Positions 47,463 through 55,803 are shown, counted from the stretch's first letter. The stretch: 64,000 nt of DNA from Streptomyces flaveus (GCF_014647675.1 NZ_BMPQ01000010.1:99049-163048), one strand, 5' to 3'. Numbers and translations are program-made. The notes: generated by a model not told the origin, from the sequence alone.

Positions 47463-48610
47463 GGCTGGTAGCTCCTCACCGCCTCCGCCGCCACCGCGCG
47501 GAACTGCCGCACGGTCTGGTGCCAGCGGTACTGGGCGGCACGTTCACGGGCTGCCTTGCCCATCAGGGTGCGGCGTTCGGCGGACAGGGCGAGGGTGCAC
47601 CAGGCCGCCGCGAACGACGACTCGCCGCGGGCGAGGAGCCCGGTCTCGCCGTCCACGATGGAGTCCCGCAGACCTGGTACGTCGAAGGAGATGGCCGGAG
47701 TCTCACGGGCGGCCGCCTCGGTCACCACCAGACCCCAGCCCTCGACGGCCGAGGGGTGCAGCAGCAGCCAGGAGGCGCAGAGCAGCCGGTGCTTCTCGGC
47801 TTCGGAGACATGGCCCTTGAACTCCACGCCGGGGCCCGCGAGTTGCTCCAGGCGTTGGCGTTCGGGCCCGTCGCCGACGATCACCAGACGGCCGCCGGTG
47901 ATCGGGCGGACCCGCTCCCACAGCCGCAGCAGCAGATCGATGCGCTTGTACTCGACGAGCCGACCCATCGCCAGGAACAGCGGCTCCGGGGAGCGTTCGG
48001 ACCGTGGGCCCGGCTCCTCGACGCCGTTGTGGACGACCCGTATGCGCTCACGCTCGACGCCGATGTCGCGCAGCGCGTGTGCCGTCGACGGGGAGACGGC
48101 GACCAGCAGATTCTTGCGCTGGGCGCCCGCGAGCGCCCAGTGCTCAAGTCTTCGGCCGAGGCGGGCGGCGGGCGCAAGCGGACCGCCGAACCGCATCTTC
48201 CACAGATCGGTGTGTACGTGGTTGACCAGGCACAGGGTCGGTCCGCGATGCCACAACGGCGCCAGGTACGGCATCCCGTTGCAGACCTCGACCAGCAGAT
48301 CGCAGTCGCCGACCTGGCGCTGGAAAGCCGAGCGGACCTTCAGGTAGTGGCCGAGGTCGCCCCCGGCCGACACGACTCGGTAGTCGCGGTGCGCGGCCGG
48401 CCCCCCGCAGAGCAGGGTGACCTGGTGGCCGAGCTGGGTCAGGCCCTCGGCGAGCTTGTCGACGAGGAGTTCGGAGCCGCCCGCCGCCGCGTTGCCGAAG
48501 TCACGGCGGGCGAGGAAGACGATGCGGCGCGGTTGCGGGGGATGCGCCGGGGGTCGTTGCGCGGTGCGGGGGAAAGCAGCGCGCAACGACGAAGGCACGT
48601 GCTGGGGCAT
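47459..48610 (-). CDS. Glycosyltransferase family 4 protein
   Basis: A 383-residue GT-B enzyme. The N-terminal half carries FGNAAAGGSELLVDKLAEGL and the C-terminal nucleotide-sugar site has LAMGRLVEYKRIDLLLRLW, VIVGDGPERQRL and HPSAVEGWGLVVTEAAA (the E-x7-E region). It would transfer a sugar from a nucleotide donor on the cytoplasmic face. The ATG at 48610 has GGAG 6 bp upstream and is the first gene of the nine-gene operon; an ATG at 48685 is possible but lacks a ribosome site. Confidence 0.9.
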   Translation of the reverse strand: MPQHVPSSLRAAFPRTAQRPPAHPPQPRRIVFLARRDFGNAAAGGSELLVDKLAEGLTQLGHQVTLLCGGPAAHRDYRVVSAGGDLGHYLKVRSAFQRQVGDCDLLVEVCNGMPYLAPLWHRGPTLCLVNHVHTDLWKMRFGGPLAPAARLGRRLEHWALAGAQRKNLLVAVSPSTAHALRDIGVERERIRVVHNGVEEPGPRSERSPEPLFLAMGRLVEYKRIDLLLRLWERVRPITGGRLVIVGDGPERQRLEQLAGPGVEFKGHVSEAEKHRLLCASWLLLHPSAVEGWGLVVTEAAARETPAISFDVPGLRDSIVDGETGLLARGESSFAAAWCTLALSAERRTLMGKAARERAAQYRWHQTVRQFRAVAAEAVRSYQP

Positions 48611-48835
48611 TGGTGCTCCAACTCGTCTCGGGGTGCGGAACCAGCGTGGGGGGTACGGCAGGTGCGGCGTTTTCGGCAAGCTCACGCGGTGCGGATGTGT
48701 GGTGGTTGTGGGACCGGCTGTGGCGATGGTGTGGGCAGGCTGTGTTTGGGTGGGGGTGGATAGTTTTCGCCCACCGGTTCGATGCTGCTACTCACCCAGG
48801 TGACAAATTCCGGCCTTTATCGAGCTGACGTCTCA

Positions 48836-49813
48836 TCACATTGTGAGCGGCTGCTGGGACGACTCGGACGTTTCAGGATTTGGACGCCCGCGCACCACCA
48901 AAATGACCCCCACGATGGCGAGCAGTCCGCCCGCCAAACCTGCCCCGATGGGCAACGTCTGTCCCACCAGGCTCAGTCGACGGCTGTCGGCCTTGGCGAG
49001 TTTCACCTGTTCCTTCTGTGTGTCCGTGGTGAAGGCGATGCGCTTGACGTCCAGCAGCACCGCGGCGTCCTCGTCGGAGCCGGGCGCCCGCAGCGTCTGA
49101 CGGATCCCGGTCGCCGCGTACATGATCCGGCCCGTGGCCTGGTCGACGACCAGCTCGAGACCGTGGTTGGCGTACCACTCCTCGGCGAGCACCTGGCTGC
49201 GCTCGGGCTGGTCCACGATGGTGCCCGGCACCATCCGGGTGCCGTTCTTGGTGGGTGCCACCTTCGCGGTGAACCGCACGCCCTCGTACCCCTGGATCTT
49301 CTTCTTGCCCCGGTACTCCATGGTGATCGTCGAGCCCAGGGTGCTGTCCCACCAGCGGTAATCGCGCTCCTGCACGCCGAAGGGGAACTTCAGATACGCC
49401 TCGCCCTCGATGTACGGCTCTTCCTTGCAGCAGTGCACCGGAGCGTTCGTCTTCCGGTTGGTCACCCAGCGCTCCACCGTCCAGAGCAGCGCGTCATGCG
49501 GGTCGGCCGCCGGCAGCGACTTCTCGGTGTCGAGGGTGGTCGAAACATCCCAGACCGCCCGGCCGCTCTTCTCGCTGTCGGCGACATCGCCGCGGACCTG
49601 CCGGGTGATCGTGATCTTTTTGTTGTGAACGGTTTCGACTTCGTCCGTGTCGAAGTAGCTTCCCGTGCCGGTGAGTACGGTCTTGGAGTCGATGTCGATC
49701 GGGTTCTGCTTAGCACGCGGTTCGACGTACCAGGCGAGCAGGGGGGCCAGGACGAGCAGAAACACGCCCAGACCCAGGATGATCAGCGAAAATGGTGAGG
49801 CGGTGCGGCGCAT
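48836..49813 (-). CDS. DUF3068 (PorA-family) envelope protein
   Basis: A 325-residue protein with an N-terminal membrane helix (FSLIILGLGVFLLVLAPLLAWYV), a large extracytoplasmic domain rich in strands (TGTGSYFDTDEVETV, DYRWWDSTLG), and a C-terminal helix (LPIGAGLAGGLLAIVGVILVV). DUF3068 proteins are actinomycete-specific and of unknown role. The ATG at 49813 is preferred because it opens the membrane helix directly. It precedes the glycan operon by 226 bp on the same strand, so a linked envelope function is plausible. Confidence 0.87.
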   Translation of the reverse strand: MRRTASPFSLIILGLGVFLLVLAPLLAWYVEPRAKQNPIDIDSKTVLTGTGSYFDTDEVETVHNKKITITRQVRGDVADSEKSGRAVWDVSTTLDTEKSLPAADPHDALLWTVERWVTNRKTNAPVHCCKEEPYIEGEAYLKFPFGVQERDYRWWDSTLGSTITMEYRGKKKIQGYEGVRFTAKVAPTKNGTRMVPGTIVDQPERSQVLAEEWYANHGLELVVDQATGRIMYAATGIRQTLRAPGSDEDAAVLLDVKRIAFTTDTQKEQVKLAKADSRRLSLVGQTLPIGAGLAGGLLAIVGVILVVRGRPNPETSESSQQPLTM

Positions 49814-49914
49814 CCGGGCACTCCAGAGGCTTGTGGTGACACGGCACAGGGATGTGCGGGCACAGTGATGGGAGGGTGCACAAGCGGTATGGGCCGGGAA
49901 CCGTAGGCGCACCC

Positions 49915-49944
49915 TTGACTAAGTGTCAATGCATTGTCGAGACT
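49915..49944 (+). promoter_or_regulatory. Promoter with embedded palindrome before DUF2613-PucR
   Basis: -35 TTGACT (49915-49920) and -10 GAGACT (49939-49944) with an 18-bp spacer that contains the perfect palindrome CAATGCATTG (49927-49936). An initiation site near 49951 would give a 130-nt leader carrying the repeats described next. Confidence 0.5.
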
Positions 49945-50020
49945 GTCCCCTGCCGGAAGGGACCGGCTGGGGCGTACGAATGGGCAGGCAACCGCACGGA
50001 TTTCTGATGCGGTTGACCGG

Positions 50021-50053
50021 GGTGGGACCACCATTCAACCCGGTGGGACCACC
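50021..50053 (+). promoter_or_regulatory. Two GGTGG-GA-CCACC dyads in the DUF2613-PucR leader
   Basis: Identical 12-bp dyads at 50021-50032 and 50042-50053, centres 21 bp apart (two turns). They may be operators, perhaps for the PucR-type regulator, or RNA hairpins in the leader. An upstream inverted repeat CAACCGCA/TGCGGTTG (49989-49996 and 50008-50015) accompanies them. Confidence 0.55.
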
Positions 50054-50079
50054 TTTCGACTGAGAGGGCTGAACTTTCG

Positions 50080-50232
50080 ATGCCCAGACTGCTTGCCGCC
50101 CTGCTGACGGTAACCGCCGCCGCTGTACTCGCCGTTGGTGCCGCCGTCGGCATCGTCGCGCTGCTGAACGCGACTCCGGAACAGCCCAACACCCCCCTCA
50201 TCACGTATGAGACGGCCGGCCGGGACCGCTGA
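50080..50232 (+). CDS. DUF2613-family small membrane protein
   Basis: 50 residues: one membrane helix (LLAALLTVTAAAVLAVGAAV, extending to about residue 29) followed by the conserved short tail NATPEQPNTPLITYETAG. The motif ATPEQPN is diagnostic of DUF2613, a streptomycete family of unknown function. GAGAGGG at 50062-50068 may serve as ribosome site. The stop lies 2 bp before the PucR ATG, so the two are probably co-translated. Confidence 0.85.
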   Translation: MPRLLAALLTVTAAAVLAVGAAVGIVALLNATPEQPNTPLITYETAGRDR

Positions 50233-50234
50233 CC

Positions 50235-51485
50235 ATGGCGCTCCGCCCCGTAACCACCGGAACCATCAGCACGCGCTCGGCCTGGCGTGACGTACCGCGC
50301 CTCCAGGTCCGGGAGTTCGCGGCCATCGCCTTGGCCGAGGCGCCGGACCTCGCCGAGGAGATCCTGCGGGAGATCCGCCGCGAGTACCCCCATCTGCCCG
50401 TCGTGCTCGACGACTCCGGCGAGCCCATGGCGCTGATCGGCATCCGCCGGGCCATCGAGGTCTTCATCCAGCATCTGGAGAGCTCCGAGGGCCGTCCGCG
50501 CGTCCACCCCGAGGTCTTCCAGGAGTTCGGCCGCGGTGAGGGCCTCAACGGCCGCAGCCTCGACTCGCTCCAGGCGATCTACCGGATGGGAGTACGCCTG
50601 GCCTGGCGCCGTTTCGCCGAGATCGGGCAGCGCGTGGACATCCCGCCGCCCGCGATGTACGAGCTGGTCGACGCCGGTTACGAGTACCTGGACGGACTCG
50701 TCGACCAGTCCGTACGCGGCTACGCCGAGGCCGCCGCCCGGCAGGCCGGCGAACGGCTGCGCCTCCAGCGCGGGCTGATGGAGCTGCTGCTCACCGAGCA
50801 CCACCGGGGCGACCCGACCGAGGCGTTCGCCGAACGGGCCGCGCGCATCGGCTGGCCGATTCCCGCCAAGGTCGCGGTGGGCGTACTGCTGCGGCCCGCC
50901 CGGGAGGCCGTGGCTCCCGCCGTCGGGCAGGGCGTACTGCTGGACATGGAGTACGAGCAGCCCCGGATGGTCGTGCCCGACCCGGTGGCCGCCGGGCGCC
51001 CCGAGTTGCTGCGGCGCGCGATGACCGGCTGGGCGGGCGCGATCGGCCCGCCCGTACCGCTGGCCGACGCGGCGAAGTCGCTGCGCTGGGCGGAGGCGGC
51101 GGTGCGGCTGATGGAGCGGGGCCTGCTGCCGTCGGGCGACGTCCTGTACTGCACGGAGCACACGGAGGCACTGGTCCTCCTCCAGCCGGAGGAACTGATC
51201 GACGACCTGGCGCGGCGGTGTCTGGCGCCGCTCACCCATTGCGGGCCCACCCATGGGCGGCGGCTCGCGGAGACGCTGCTGGCGTGGCTGGAGACGCGGG
51301 GCGGGGCTCCTGAGGTGGCCGCGCGGCTGGGGGTGCACCCGCAGACCGTGCGGTATCGCCTTCGGCAGATCCGCGAACTCTGGGGCGACGAGGTCGACAA
51401 TCCGGATCGGCGCTTCGAGCTGGAGCTTGTGTTGCGTGCGCAGCGGTTGCGGGGGGAGCTGGGGGATCCGCGGGCTCGGCGCTGA
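50235..51485 (+). CDS. PucR-family transcriptional regulator
   Basis: A 416-residue regulator. A helical N-terminal sensing region (about 20-190, RsbR/PucR-like) and a central GGDEF-like connector lead to a C-terminal helix-turn-helix (LAETLLAWLETRGGAPEVAARLGVHPQTVRYRLRQIRELWG near 335-380), the PucR/CdaR-type DNA-binding module. Streptomyces regulators of this group often control purine, nitrogen or polymer metabolism, but the target is not evident here. It is coupled to the DUF2613 gene. Confidence 0.92.
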   Translation: MALRPVTTGTISTRSAWRDVPRLQVREFAAIALAEAPDLAEEILREIRREYPHLPVVLDDSGEPMALIGIRRAIEVFIQHLESSEGRPRVHPEVFQEFGRGEGLNGRSLDSLQAIYRMGVRLAWRRFAEIGQRVDIPPPAMYELVDAGYEYLDGLVDQSVRGYAEAAARQAGERLRLQRGLMELLLTEHHRGDPTEAFAERAARIGWPIPAKVAVGVLLRPAREAVAPAVGQGVLLDMEYEQPRMVVPDPVAAGRPELLRRAMTGWAGAIGPPVPLADAAKSLRWAEAAVRLMERGLLPSGDVLYCTEHTEALVLLQPEELIDDLARRCLAPLTHCGPTHGRRLAETLLAWLETRGGAPEVAARLGVHPQTVRYRLRQIRELWGDEVDNPDRRFELELVLRAQRLRGELGDPRARR

Positions 51486-51539
51486 CGCTCCGCTGGTGGG
51501 CCGGTTTTATGCAGGCCGGTTGTGAGCCGCGGGTCCGTC

Positions 51540-51579
51540 GTGGCTGGTCGCGCAGTTCCCCGCGCCCCTGACGGGGCGC
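51540..51579 (+). repeat. Dispersed intergenic repeat with hairpin
   Basis: Reads gtggctggtcgcgcagttcc followed by a GCGCCCC-TGAC-GGGGCGC hairpin (51562-51579). It is the standard form of the dispersed Streptomyces element and lies after the PucR gene, where the hairpin may act as terminator. Confidence 0.8.
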
Positions 51580-51678
51580 CCCCCGGCTCTGTTTTCCCTG
51601 CTCAGGCCGTCGTGGTTACCTGCGTGTTGCCTGGCGAAAGCCACTATGCGTAGCCTGTGTTCGTTATGCCGATCATCT

Positions 51679-51693
51679 GTTGAAATATCGAAC
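51679..51693 (+). promoter_or_regulatory. Candidate IclR-type operator, own promoter
   Basis: GTTGAAATATCGAAC matches 12 of 15 positions of TTCGAAATCTCGAAC found before the sugar ABC operon (53455-53469). It lies just upstream of the ribosome site of the IclR gene, suggesting autoregulation. Confidence 0.6.
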
Positions 51694-51712
51694 ATCAGGG
51701 AGGGGGCCGGTC

Positions 51713-52486
51713 GTGGGACGTCTCGTGCCGGCAGTGACCCGGGCTCTCGACATTCTCGAGCTCTTTCTCGACGGGGACGGAACACTCTCCGCCCCCGACA
51801 TCGTGCGCAAGCTCCAGCTGCCCCGCACCACCGTGCACGAGCTGGTGACCACGCTCGCCGCCCGCTCGTACATCGTGCAGGTGCCGGGCCAGCCCGGACG
51901 CTACCGCCTCGGCGTGCGCCCGTATCAGCTCGGCAGCCGGTACGCCGAGCAGCTGGACCTCGCCGCCGAGGGCCAGCAGGTCGCCCGGTCCGTCGCGGAG
52001 ACCTGCGACGAGACCGTGCACGTCGCGATCCTGGAGGGCACGAACGTCATCTACATCGCCAAGGTCGACTCCACGCACGCCGTGCGCATGGTGTCCGCCG
52101 CAGGCCGCCGGCTCCCCGCGCACTGCACCTCCGTGGGCAAGATGCTGCTCGCCTCGCTCCCCGACTCCGAGCTGGCCTCACGGGTCCCCGAGGACGGCAA
52201 GCTCCCTGCGATGACACCGAACAGCATCACCGACCCGGCCGCCCTGCGCGAGGCCCTCGCCGAGATCCGCCGCCGGGGCGTCGCCGTGGAGCGCCGCGAG
52301 TCGAACCCTGACGTCAGCTGCGTAGCCGCCCCCGTACGCGACCGCACGGGCCAGGTCGTCGCCGCGCTCTCCATCTCCGTACCGATGATCCGCTGGAGCG
52401 ACGACCGCCGCGGCGAGCTGGAGCAGCTCGCCGCCAAGGGTGCCGCGGAACTGTCGGAGCGACTCGGGCACCGGAGCGTGGCATGA
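51713..52486 (+). CDS. IclR-family transcriptional regulator
   Basis: A 257-residue IclR regulator. The N-terminal winged helix (about 5-65; VTRALDILELFLDGDGTLSAPDIV, LPRTTVHELVTTLA) precedes a GAF-like effector domain (about 80-250; GRRLPAHCTSVGKMLLASLP, RGVAVERRESNPDVSCVAAPV) that binds small carboxylates or sugars. GTG at 51713 follows AGGGAGGGGG. Its TGA overlaps the SMP-30 gene ATG by 4 bp, and it probably controls the downstream saccharide genes. Confidence 0.93.
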   Translation: MGRLVPAVTRALDILELFLDGDGTLSAPDIVRKLQLPRTTVHELVTTLAARSYIVQVPGQPGRYRLGVRPYQLGSRYAEQLDLAAEGQQVARSVAETCDETVHVAILEGTNVIYIAKVDSTHAVRMVSAAGRRLPAHCTSVGKMLLASLPDSELASRVPEDGKLPAMTPNSITDPAALREALAEIRRRGVAVERRESNPDVSCVAAPVRDRTGQVVAALSISVPMIRWSDDRRGELEQLAAKGAAELSERLGHRSVA

Positions 52487-53334
52487 CGGTGGAAGTGGCC
52501 GTACGCGAATACGCCACCCTGGGCGAGGGCCCGACCTGGGACGCCGACGCCCAGCGGCTGATCTGGATCGACATCCTCGGCTCCAGGGTCCATACGTACG
52601 AGCCCGGCTCCGGCCGCCGTACGGTCCTCGTGACCGAGCAGCACGTGGGCGCCGCGAAGCCTCGTACGGGCGGCGGTCTGGTGCTCAACCTCCGGGACGG
52701 CGTGGCGCTGTACGACCCGGAGGAGCCCGACAGCTTCCGCTGGCTGCACCGGGAGGTCGTCCCCGGGCGTCGCGCCAACGACGCGGCGGTCGCACCCGAC
52801 GGTTCGCTGTGGGCGGGCACGATGCGCTACGACGAGGCGCCGGGCGGCGGCAACCTCGCCCGTTTCACCGCCGACGGCACGGTGGAGGTCGTCCTCGACG
52901 ACGTGGCCGTCAGCAACGGCACGGGCTGGAGCCCCGACGGGCGCCTCATGTACTACATCGACTCGCCTACGCGCCGTATCGACGTCTTCGATGTCGGGGA
53001 CGACCAACGGCCGGTCAACCGGCGCCAGTTGGCGGCCATCGAGGACGGCGCCGGCTTCCCCGACGGCCTCACCGTCGACGCCGACGGCTGCGTCTGGGTC
53101 GCCCTGTGGGACGGCGCCGCCGTCCGCCGCTACACCCCCTCCGGCGAACTGGACCGCGTACTCCCGCTCCCCGTCCGCCGCCCCACGGCCTGCGCCTTCG
53201 GCGGCTCCGGCCTGACGGACCTTTACATCACCACGGCCCGTACGGGTCTGGAGGAGCCGCATCCGATGTCCGGCTCGGTGCTGGTGGTGCCGGGTGCGGG
53301 GAAGGGGCTGGCGCAACCGGCGTTCGCCGGGTAG
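52483..53334 (+). CDS. SMP-30/gluconolactonase-family sugar lactonase
   Basis: A 283-residue six-bladed propeller lactonase. Metal ligands are visible as the first-blade Glu (LGEGPTWD, near residue 15), Asn in RANDAAV near 97, Asn in SNGTGWSPDG near 145 and Asp in GFPDGLTVD near 195. The family hydrolyses aldonolactones, including L-arabinono-1,4-lactone. Being coupled to IclR and near an arabinofuranosidase, L-arabinonolactone is an attractive substrate (inferred). Confidence 0.92.
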   Translation: MTVEVAVREYATLGEGPTWDADAQRLIWIDILGSRVHTYEPGSGRRTVLVTEQHVGAAKPRTGGGLVLNLRDGVALYDPEEPDSFRWLHREVVPGRRANDAAVAPDGSLWAGTMRYDEAPGGGNLARFTADGTVEVVLDDVAVSNGTGWSPDGRLMYYIDSPTRRIDVFDVGDDQRPVNRRQLAAIEDGAGFPDGLTVDADGCVWVALWDGAAVRRYTPSGELDRVLPLPVRRPTACAFGGSGLTDLYITTARTGLEEPHPMSGSVLVVPGAGKGLAQPAFAG

Positions 53335-53347
53335 CCGCAGACTTCAC

Positions 53348-53420
53348 GAAGCGCTTTCCCTGTCCAGCAACTGGATTGGGAAAGCGCTTTCTGCGTGAAC
53401 CCTTGACGCGCAAGCGCTTC
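53348..53420. promoter_or_regulatory. Three AGCGCT operators, two forming a hairpin
   Basis: GAAGCGCTTTCC (53348-53359), GAAAGCGCTTTC (53380-53391, perfect palindrome) and AAGCGCTT (53412-53419) are spaced about 33 and 30 bp centre to centre. The first two are also arms of one 12-bp stem (53349-53360 with 53378-53389) enclosing a TCCAG-CAA-CTGGA inner stem. The site may serve as terminator for the SMP-30 gene and as LacI-family-type operator cluster for the ABC operon. Confidence 0.65.
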
Positions 53421-53454
53421 GATTCTACGGTCCCGTTCGAAGCTGCGGGCGTCA

Positions 53455-53469
53455 TTCGAAATCTCGAAC
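53455..53469 (+). promoter_or_regulatory. Candidate IclR-type operator before the ABC operon
   Basis: TTCGAAATCTCGAAC contains perfect arms TTCGA-AATC-TCGAA and resembles the motif before the IclR gene (51679-51693). It lies 41 bp upstream of the binding-protein ATG, nested within a wider CATTCGAA/TTCGAATG repeat. Confidence 0.6.
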
Positions 53470-53509
53470 TTCGAATGGCCGGTAGACACCTCGGACAATA
53501 AGGCGGGGC

Positions 53510-54865
53510 ATGGGACGACCTGACCTGAATCGCAGGCAACTGCTGGGCGGAATCGGCGGATTGGCGGTCGCGGGCAGCTTCGGTTTCGCCGCGCTGGGCA
53601 CCGGCGCCGATGCGTTGGCCTCCGGCGCGGACGCCCGGGTGCGCTACTGGAACCTGTTCAGTGGCGGTGACGGCGCCAACATGATCGCGATGTTGGACGC
53701 CTTCCGTAAGGAAAACCCTGGCATCGACGTGAAGGACTCCACCTTCCAGTGGGGCAACCCCTTCTACAGCAAGCTCGCCATGGCCGCCGCCGGCAACCGC
53801 GCACCCGACCTCGGCGTCATGCACCTGGGCCGGATCACCGGCTTCTCGCCCGGCCGTCTCCTGGATCCCTGGGACGTCGACCTGCTCGCCAAGTACGGCG
53901 TACGGGAGGCGGATTTCAACCCCGACCTGTGGAAGCGCGCCGTCATCGACGGCAAGCTCTACGCCCTCCCGCTCGACATCCACGTACAGCTCTGCTTCTA
54001 CCGCAAGGACGTGCTGAAGAAGGCGGGGCTGCTCGGCGACGACGGCCGGATCGTGCCCGTGACGTCGACCGGCGAGTGGTTCGACGTGCTCAAGGAGGCC
54101 AAGAAGGCCACCAAGAAGGGCCTGCAGACCATCGGGTTCTGGATCAACGACCAGAACTTCCAGTGGTGGTTCTTCGTCGCCTTCTACACCCAGCTCGGCG
54201 GCACCTGGTTCAACGCCGCCAACTCCGAGGTCACCTTCGACACCGACAAGGCCGTCCAGGTCCTGGAGTTCCTGCGCCAGCACGTCACCGACGGGTACGC
54301 CAACCCGGGCATGGGCTCGGTCGGCGCCGAACAGTTCATGAACGGCGCGCCCTTCGCCTGGGAGGGCAACTGGTCGGTGCCGGTCTTCTCCGGAGCGAAG
54401 CTCGATTACGGCGCGACCCCGCTGCCGCCCGTCTTCGGCAAGCAGGCCACCCACGCCGAGTCGCACGCCTTCGTCCTGCCGCACCAGTCCGACCGCGGCG
54501 GCGCCACGAACGAGGCCGCCCACCAGCTCGCCGCCTACGTCGTCCAGCACGCCCAGCAGTGGGCGGCCGGCGGCCACATCCCCGCGTACACGCCCACCCT
54601 GTCCACGGCCGCGTACAAGGAGCTGAACCCGCAGAGCGAGTACGTGTCGGCCATGGACCACCAGGCCACCGAGCCGAAGGTGTGGTTCGCGGGCTCCACC
54701 GGCATCCTCGCCCAGCGCATCGGCCCCATCGTCGTCTCCTCGACGATGGGCTCCGCCAAGCCGGAGGCCGTCGCCCGCCGGATGAAGGGCGCGCTCACCC
54801 AGTTGCTCGGCATGAAGAACCCCATGGACGGCCGGACCGCCGCGCAGGGAGGTGCCGTCGCATGA
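53510..54865 (+). CDS. Sugar ABC transporter substrate-binding protein (Tat-type signal)
   Basis: A 451-residue family 1 extracellular solute-binding protein (ARVRYWNLFSGGDGANMIAML ... FAWEGNWSVPVFSGAKLDYGA). The N-terminus has a twin-arginine signal (NRRQLLGGIGGLAVAGSFGF) but no lipobox Cys; cleavage may occur near ALASGADA. Gram-positive binding proteins are usually lipoproteins, so anchoring is unclear. First gene of the binding protein-permease-permease unit, overlapping the first permease by 4 bp. The ligand is probably an arabinose-containing oligosaccharide, judged from the GH51 neighbour. Confidence 0.92.
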   Translation: MGRPDLNRRQLLGGIGGLAVAGSFGFAALGTGADALASGADARVRYWNLFSGGDGANMIAMLDAFRKENPGIDVKDSTFQWGNPFYSKLAMAAAGNRAPDLGVMHLGRITGFSPGRLLDPWDVDLLAKYGVREADFNPDLWKRAVIDGKLYALPLDIHVQLCFYRKDVLKKAGLLGDDGRIVPVTSTGEWFDVLKEAKKATKKGLQTIGFWINDQNFQWWFFVAFYTQLGGTWFNAANSEVTFDTDKAVQVLEFLRQHVTDGYANPGMGSVGAEQFMNGAPFAWEGNWSVPVFSGAKLDYGATPLPPVFGKQATHAESHAFVLPHQSDRGGATNEAAHQLAAYVVQHAQQWAAGGHIPAYTPTLSTAAYKELNPQSEYVSAMDHQATEPKVWFAGSTGILAQRIGPIVVSSTMGSAKPEAVARRMKGALTQLLGMKNPMDGRTAAQGGAVA

Positions 54866-55803
54866 CGACCGCAGGCACAGAGACCGTCCTCGCACCACCT
54901 CGCGCGAAGACCGCCGCACTGAGCGCCACCGTCCGCCGCAAGCAGGGCTTCCAGCACGGCGGCTGGTTCGTCGCCCCGTTCCTCGCCCTGTTCGTGCTCT
55001 TCGTGGTCTGGCCGCTGGTGCGCGGCGTCTACCTCAGCTTCACGGACGCCAACATCGCGGGCGACAGCGCCAACTTCGTCGGCCTCGACAACTACCGCGA
55101 GGCCCTCCAGGACCCGCAGATGTGGGACGCGCTCGGCCACAGCGCCTACTTCACGCTCCTGGTCGTGCCCTGCATCACCGTCCTCGCCTTTCTCCTCGCG
55201 ATGCTCGCCCACCACATCGAGCACGCCAAGTGGCTGTGGCGGCTGTGCTTCTTCGCCCCGTTCCTGCTGCCCTCCACCGTCGCGGGCAACCTGTGGCAGT
55301 GGCTGTTCAACCCCGGCACGGGCATGATCAACCACGTCTTCGGCCTCGAGACACCCTGGCTGACCGACAAGTCGTACGCCATGTTCGCCATCGTCATCAC
55401 GACCCTGTGGTGGACGGTCGGCTTCAGCTTCCTGCTCTATCTCGCCGCGCTCCAGGGCATCCCCGCCCACCTCTACGAGGCCGCGAAGCTGGACGGCGCG
55501 AACGCCTGGCACCGCATGATCCACATCACCATGCCGATGCTGCGCAACATCACCGGGCTCGTGATCGCCCTGCAGATCCTCGCCTCGCTCCAGGTCTTCG
55601 ACCAGGCGGTCGTGATGATGGACTTCTCGCCAGGACCGGAGGAATCGACCCGCACCTTCGTCCAGTTCACCCTCGAAGAGGGCTTCACCAGCTACCGCGT
55701 GGGCTACGCCTCAGCGATCTCCATCATCTTCTTCGTGATCATCGCGTCCGTCGCCCTCGCGCGGATGTGGCTGCTGCGCAACCGTGAGGAGGGCGGCCGA
55801 TGA
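54862..55803 (+). CDS. Sugar ABC transporter permease (MalF-type)
   Basis: A 313-residue MalF/UgpA-type permease with six core helices and the EAA loop YEAAKLDGANAWHRMIHITMP near 215-235, which docks a MsmK-type ATPase. No ATPase gene lies in this operon; in Streptomyces the shared MsiK ATPase usually serves such systems. Both ends overlap neighbours by 4 bp. Confidence 0.95.
   Translation: MTTAGTETVLAPPRAKTAALSATVRRKQGFQHGGWFVAPFLALFVLFVVWPLVRGVYLSFTDANIAGDSANFVGLDNYREALQDPQMWDALGHSAYFTLLVVPCITVLAFLLAMLAHHIEHAKWLWRLCFFAPFLLPSTVAGNLWQWLFNPGTGMINHVFGLETPWLTDKSYAMFAIVITTLWWTVGFSFLLYLAALQGIPAHLYEAAKLDGANAWHRMIHITMPMLRNITGLVIALQILASLQVFDQAVVMMDFSPGPEESTRTFVQFTLEEGFTSYRVGYASAISIIFFVIIASVALARMWLLRNREEGGR

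Noticed and set aside
53349..53389. Simple intrinsic terminator only
   Set aside because: No U-run follows, and the AGCGCT core recurs a third time at regular spacing, so an operator role must be kept open.
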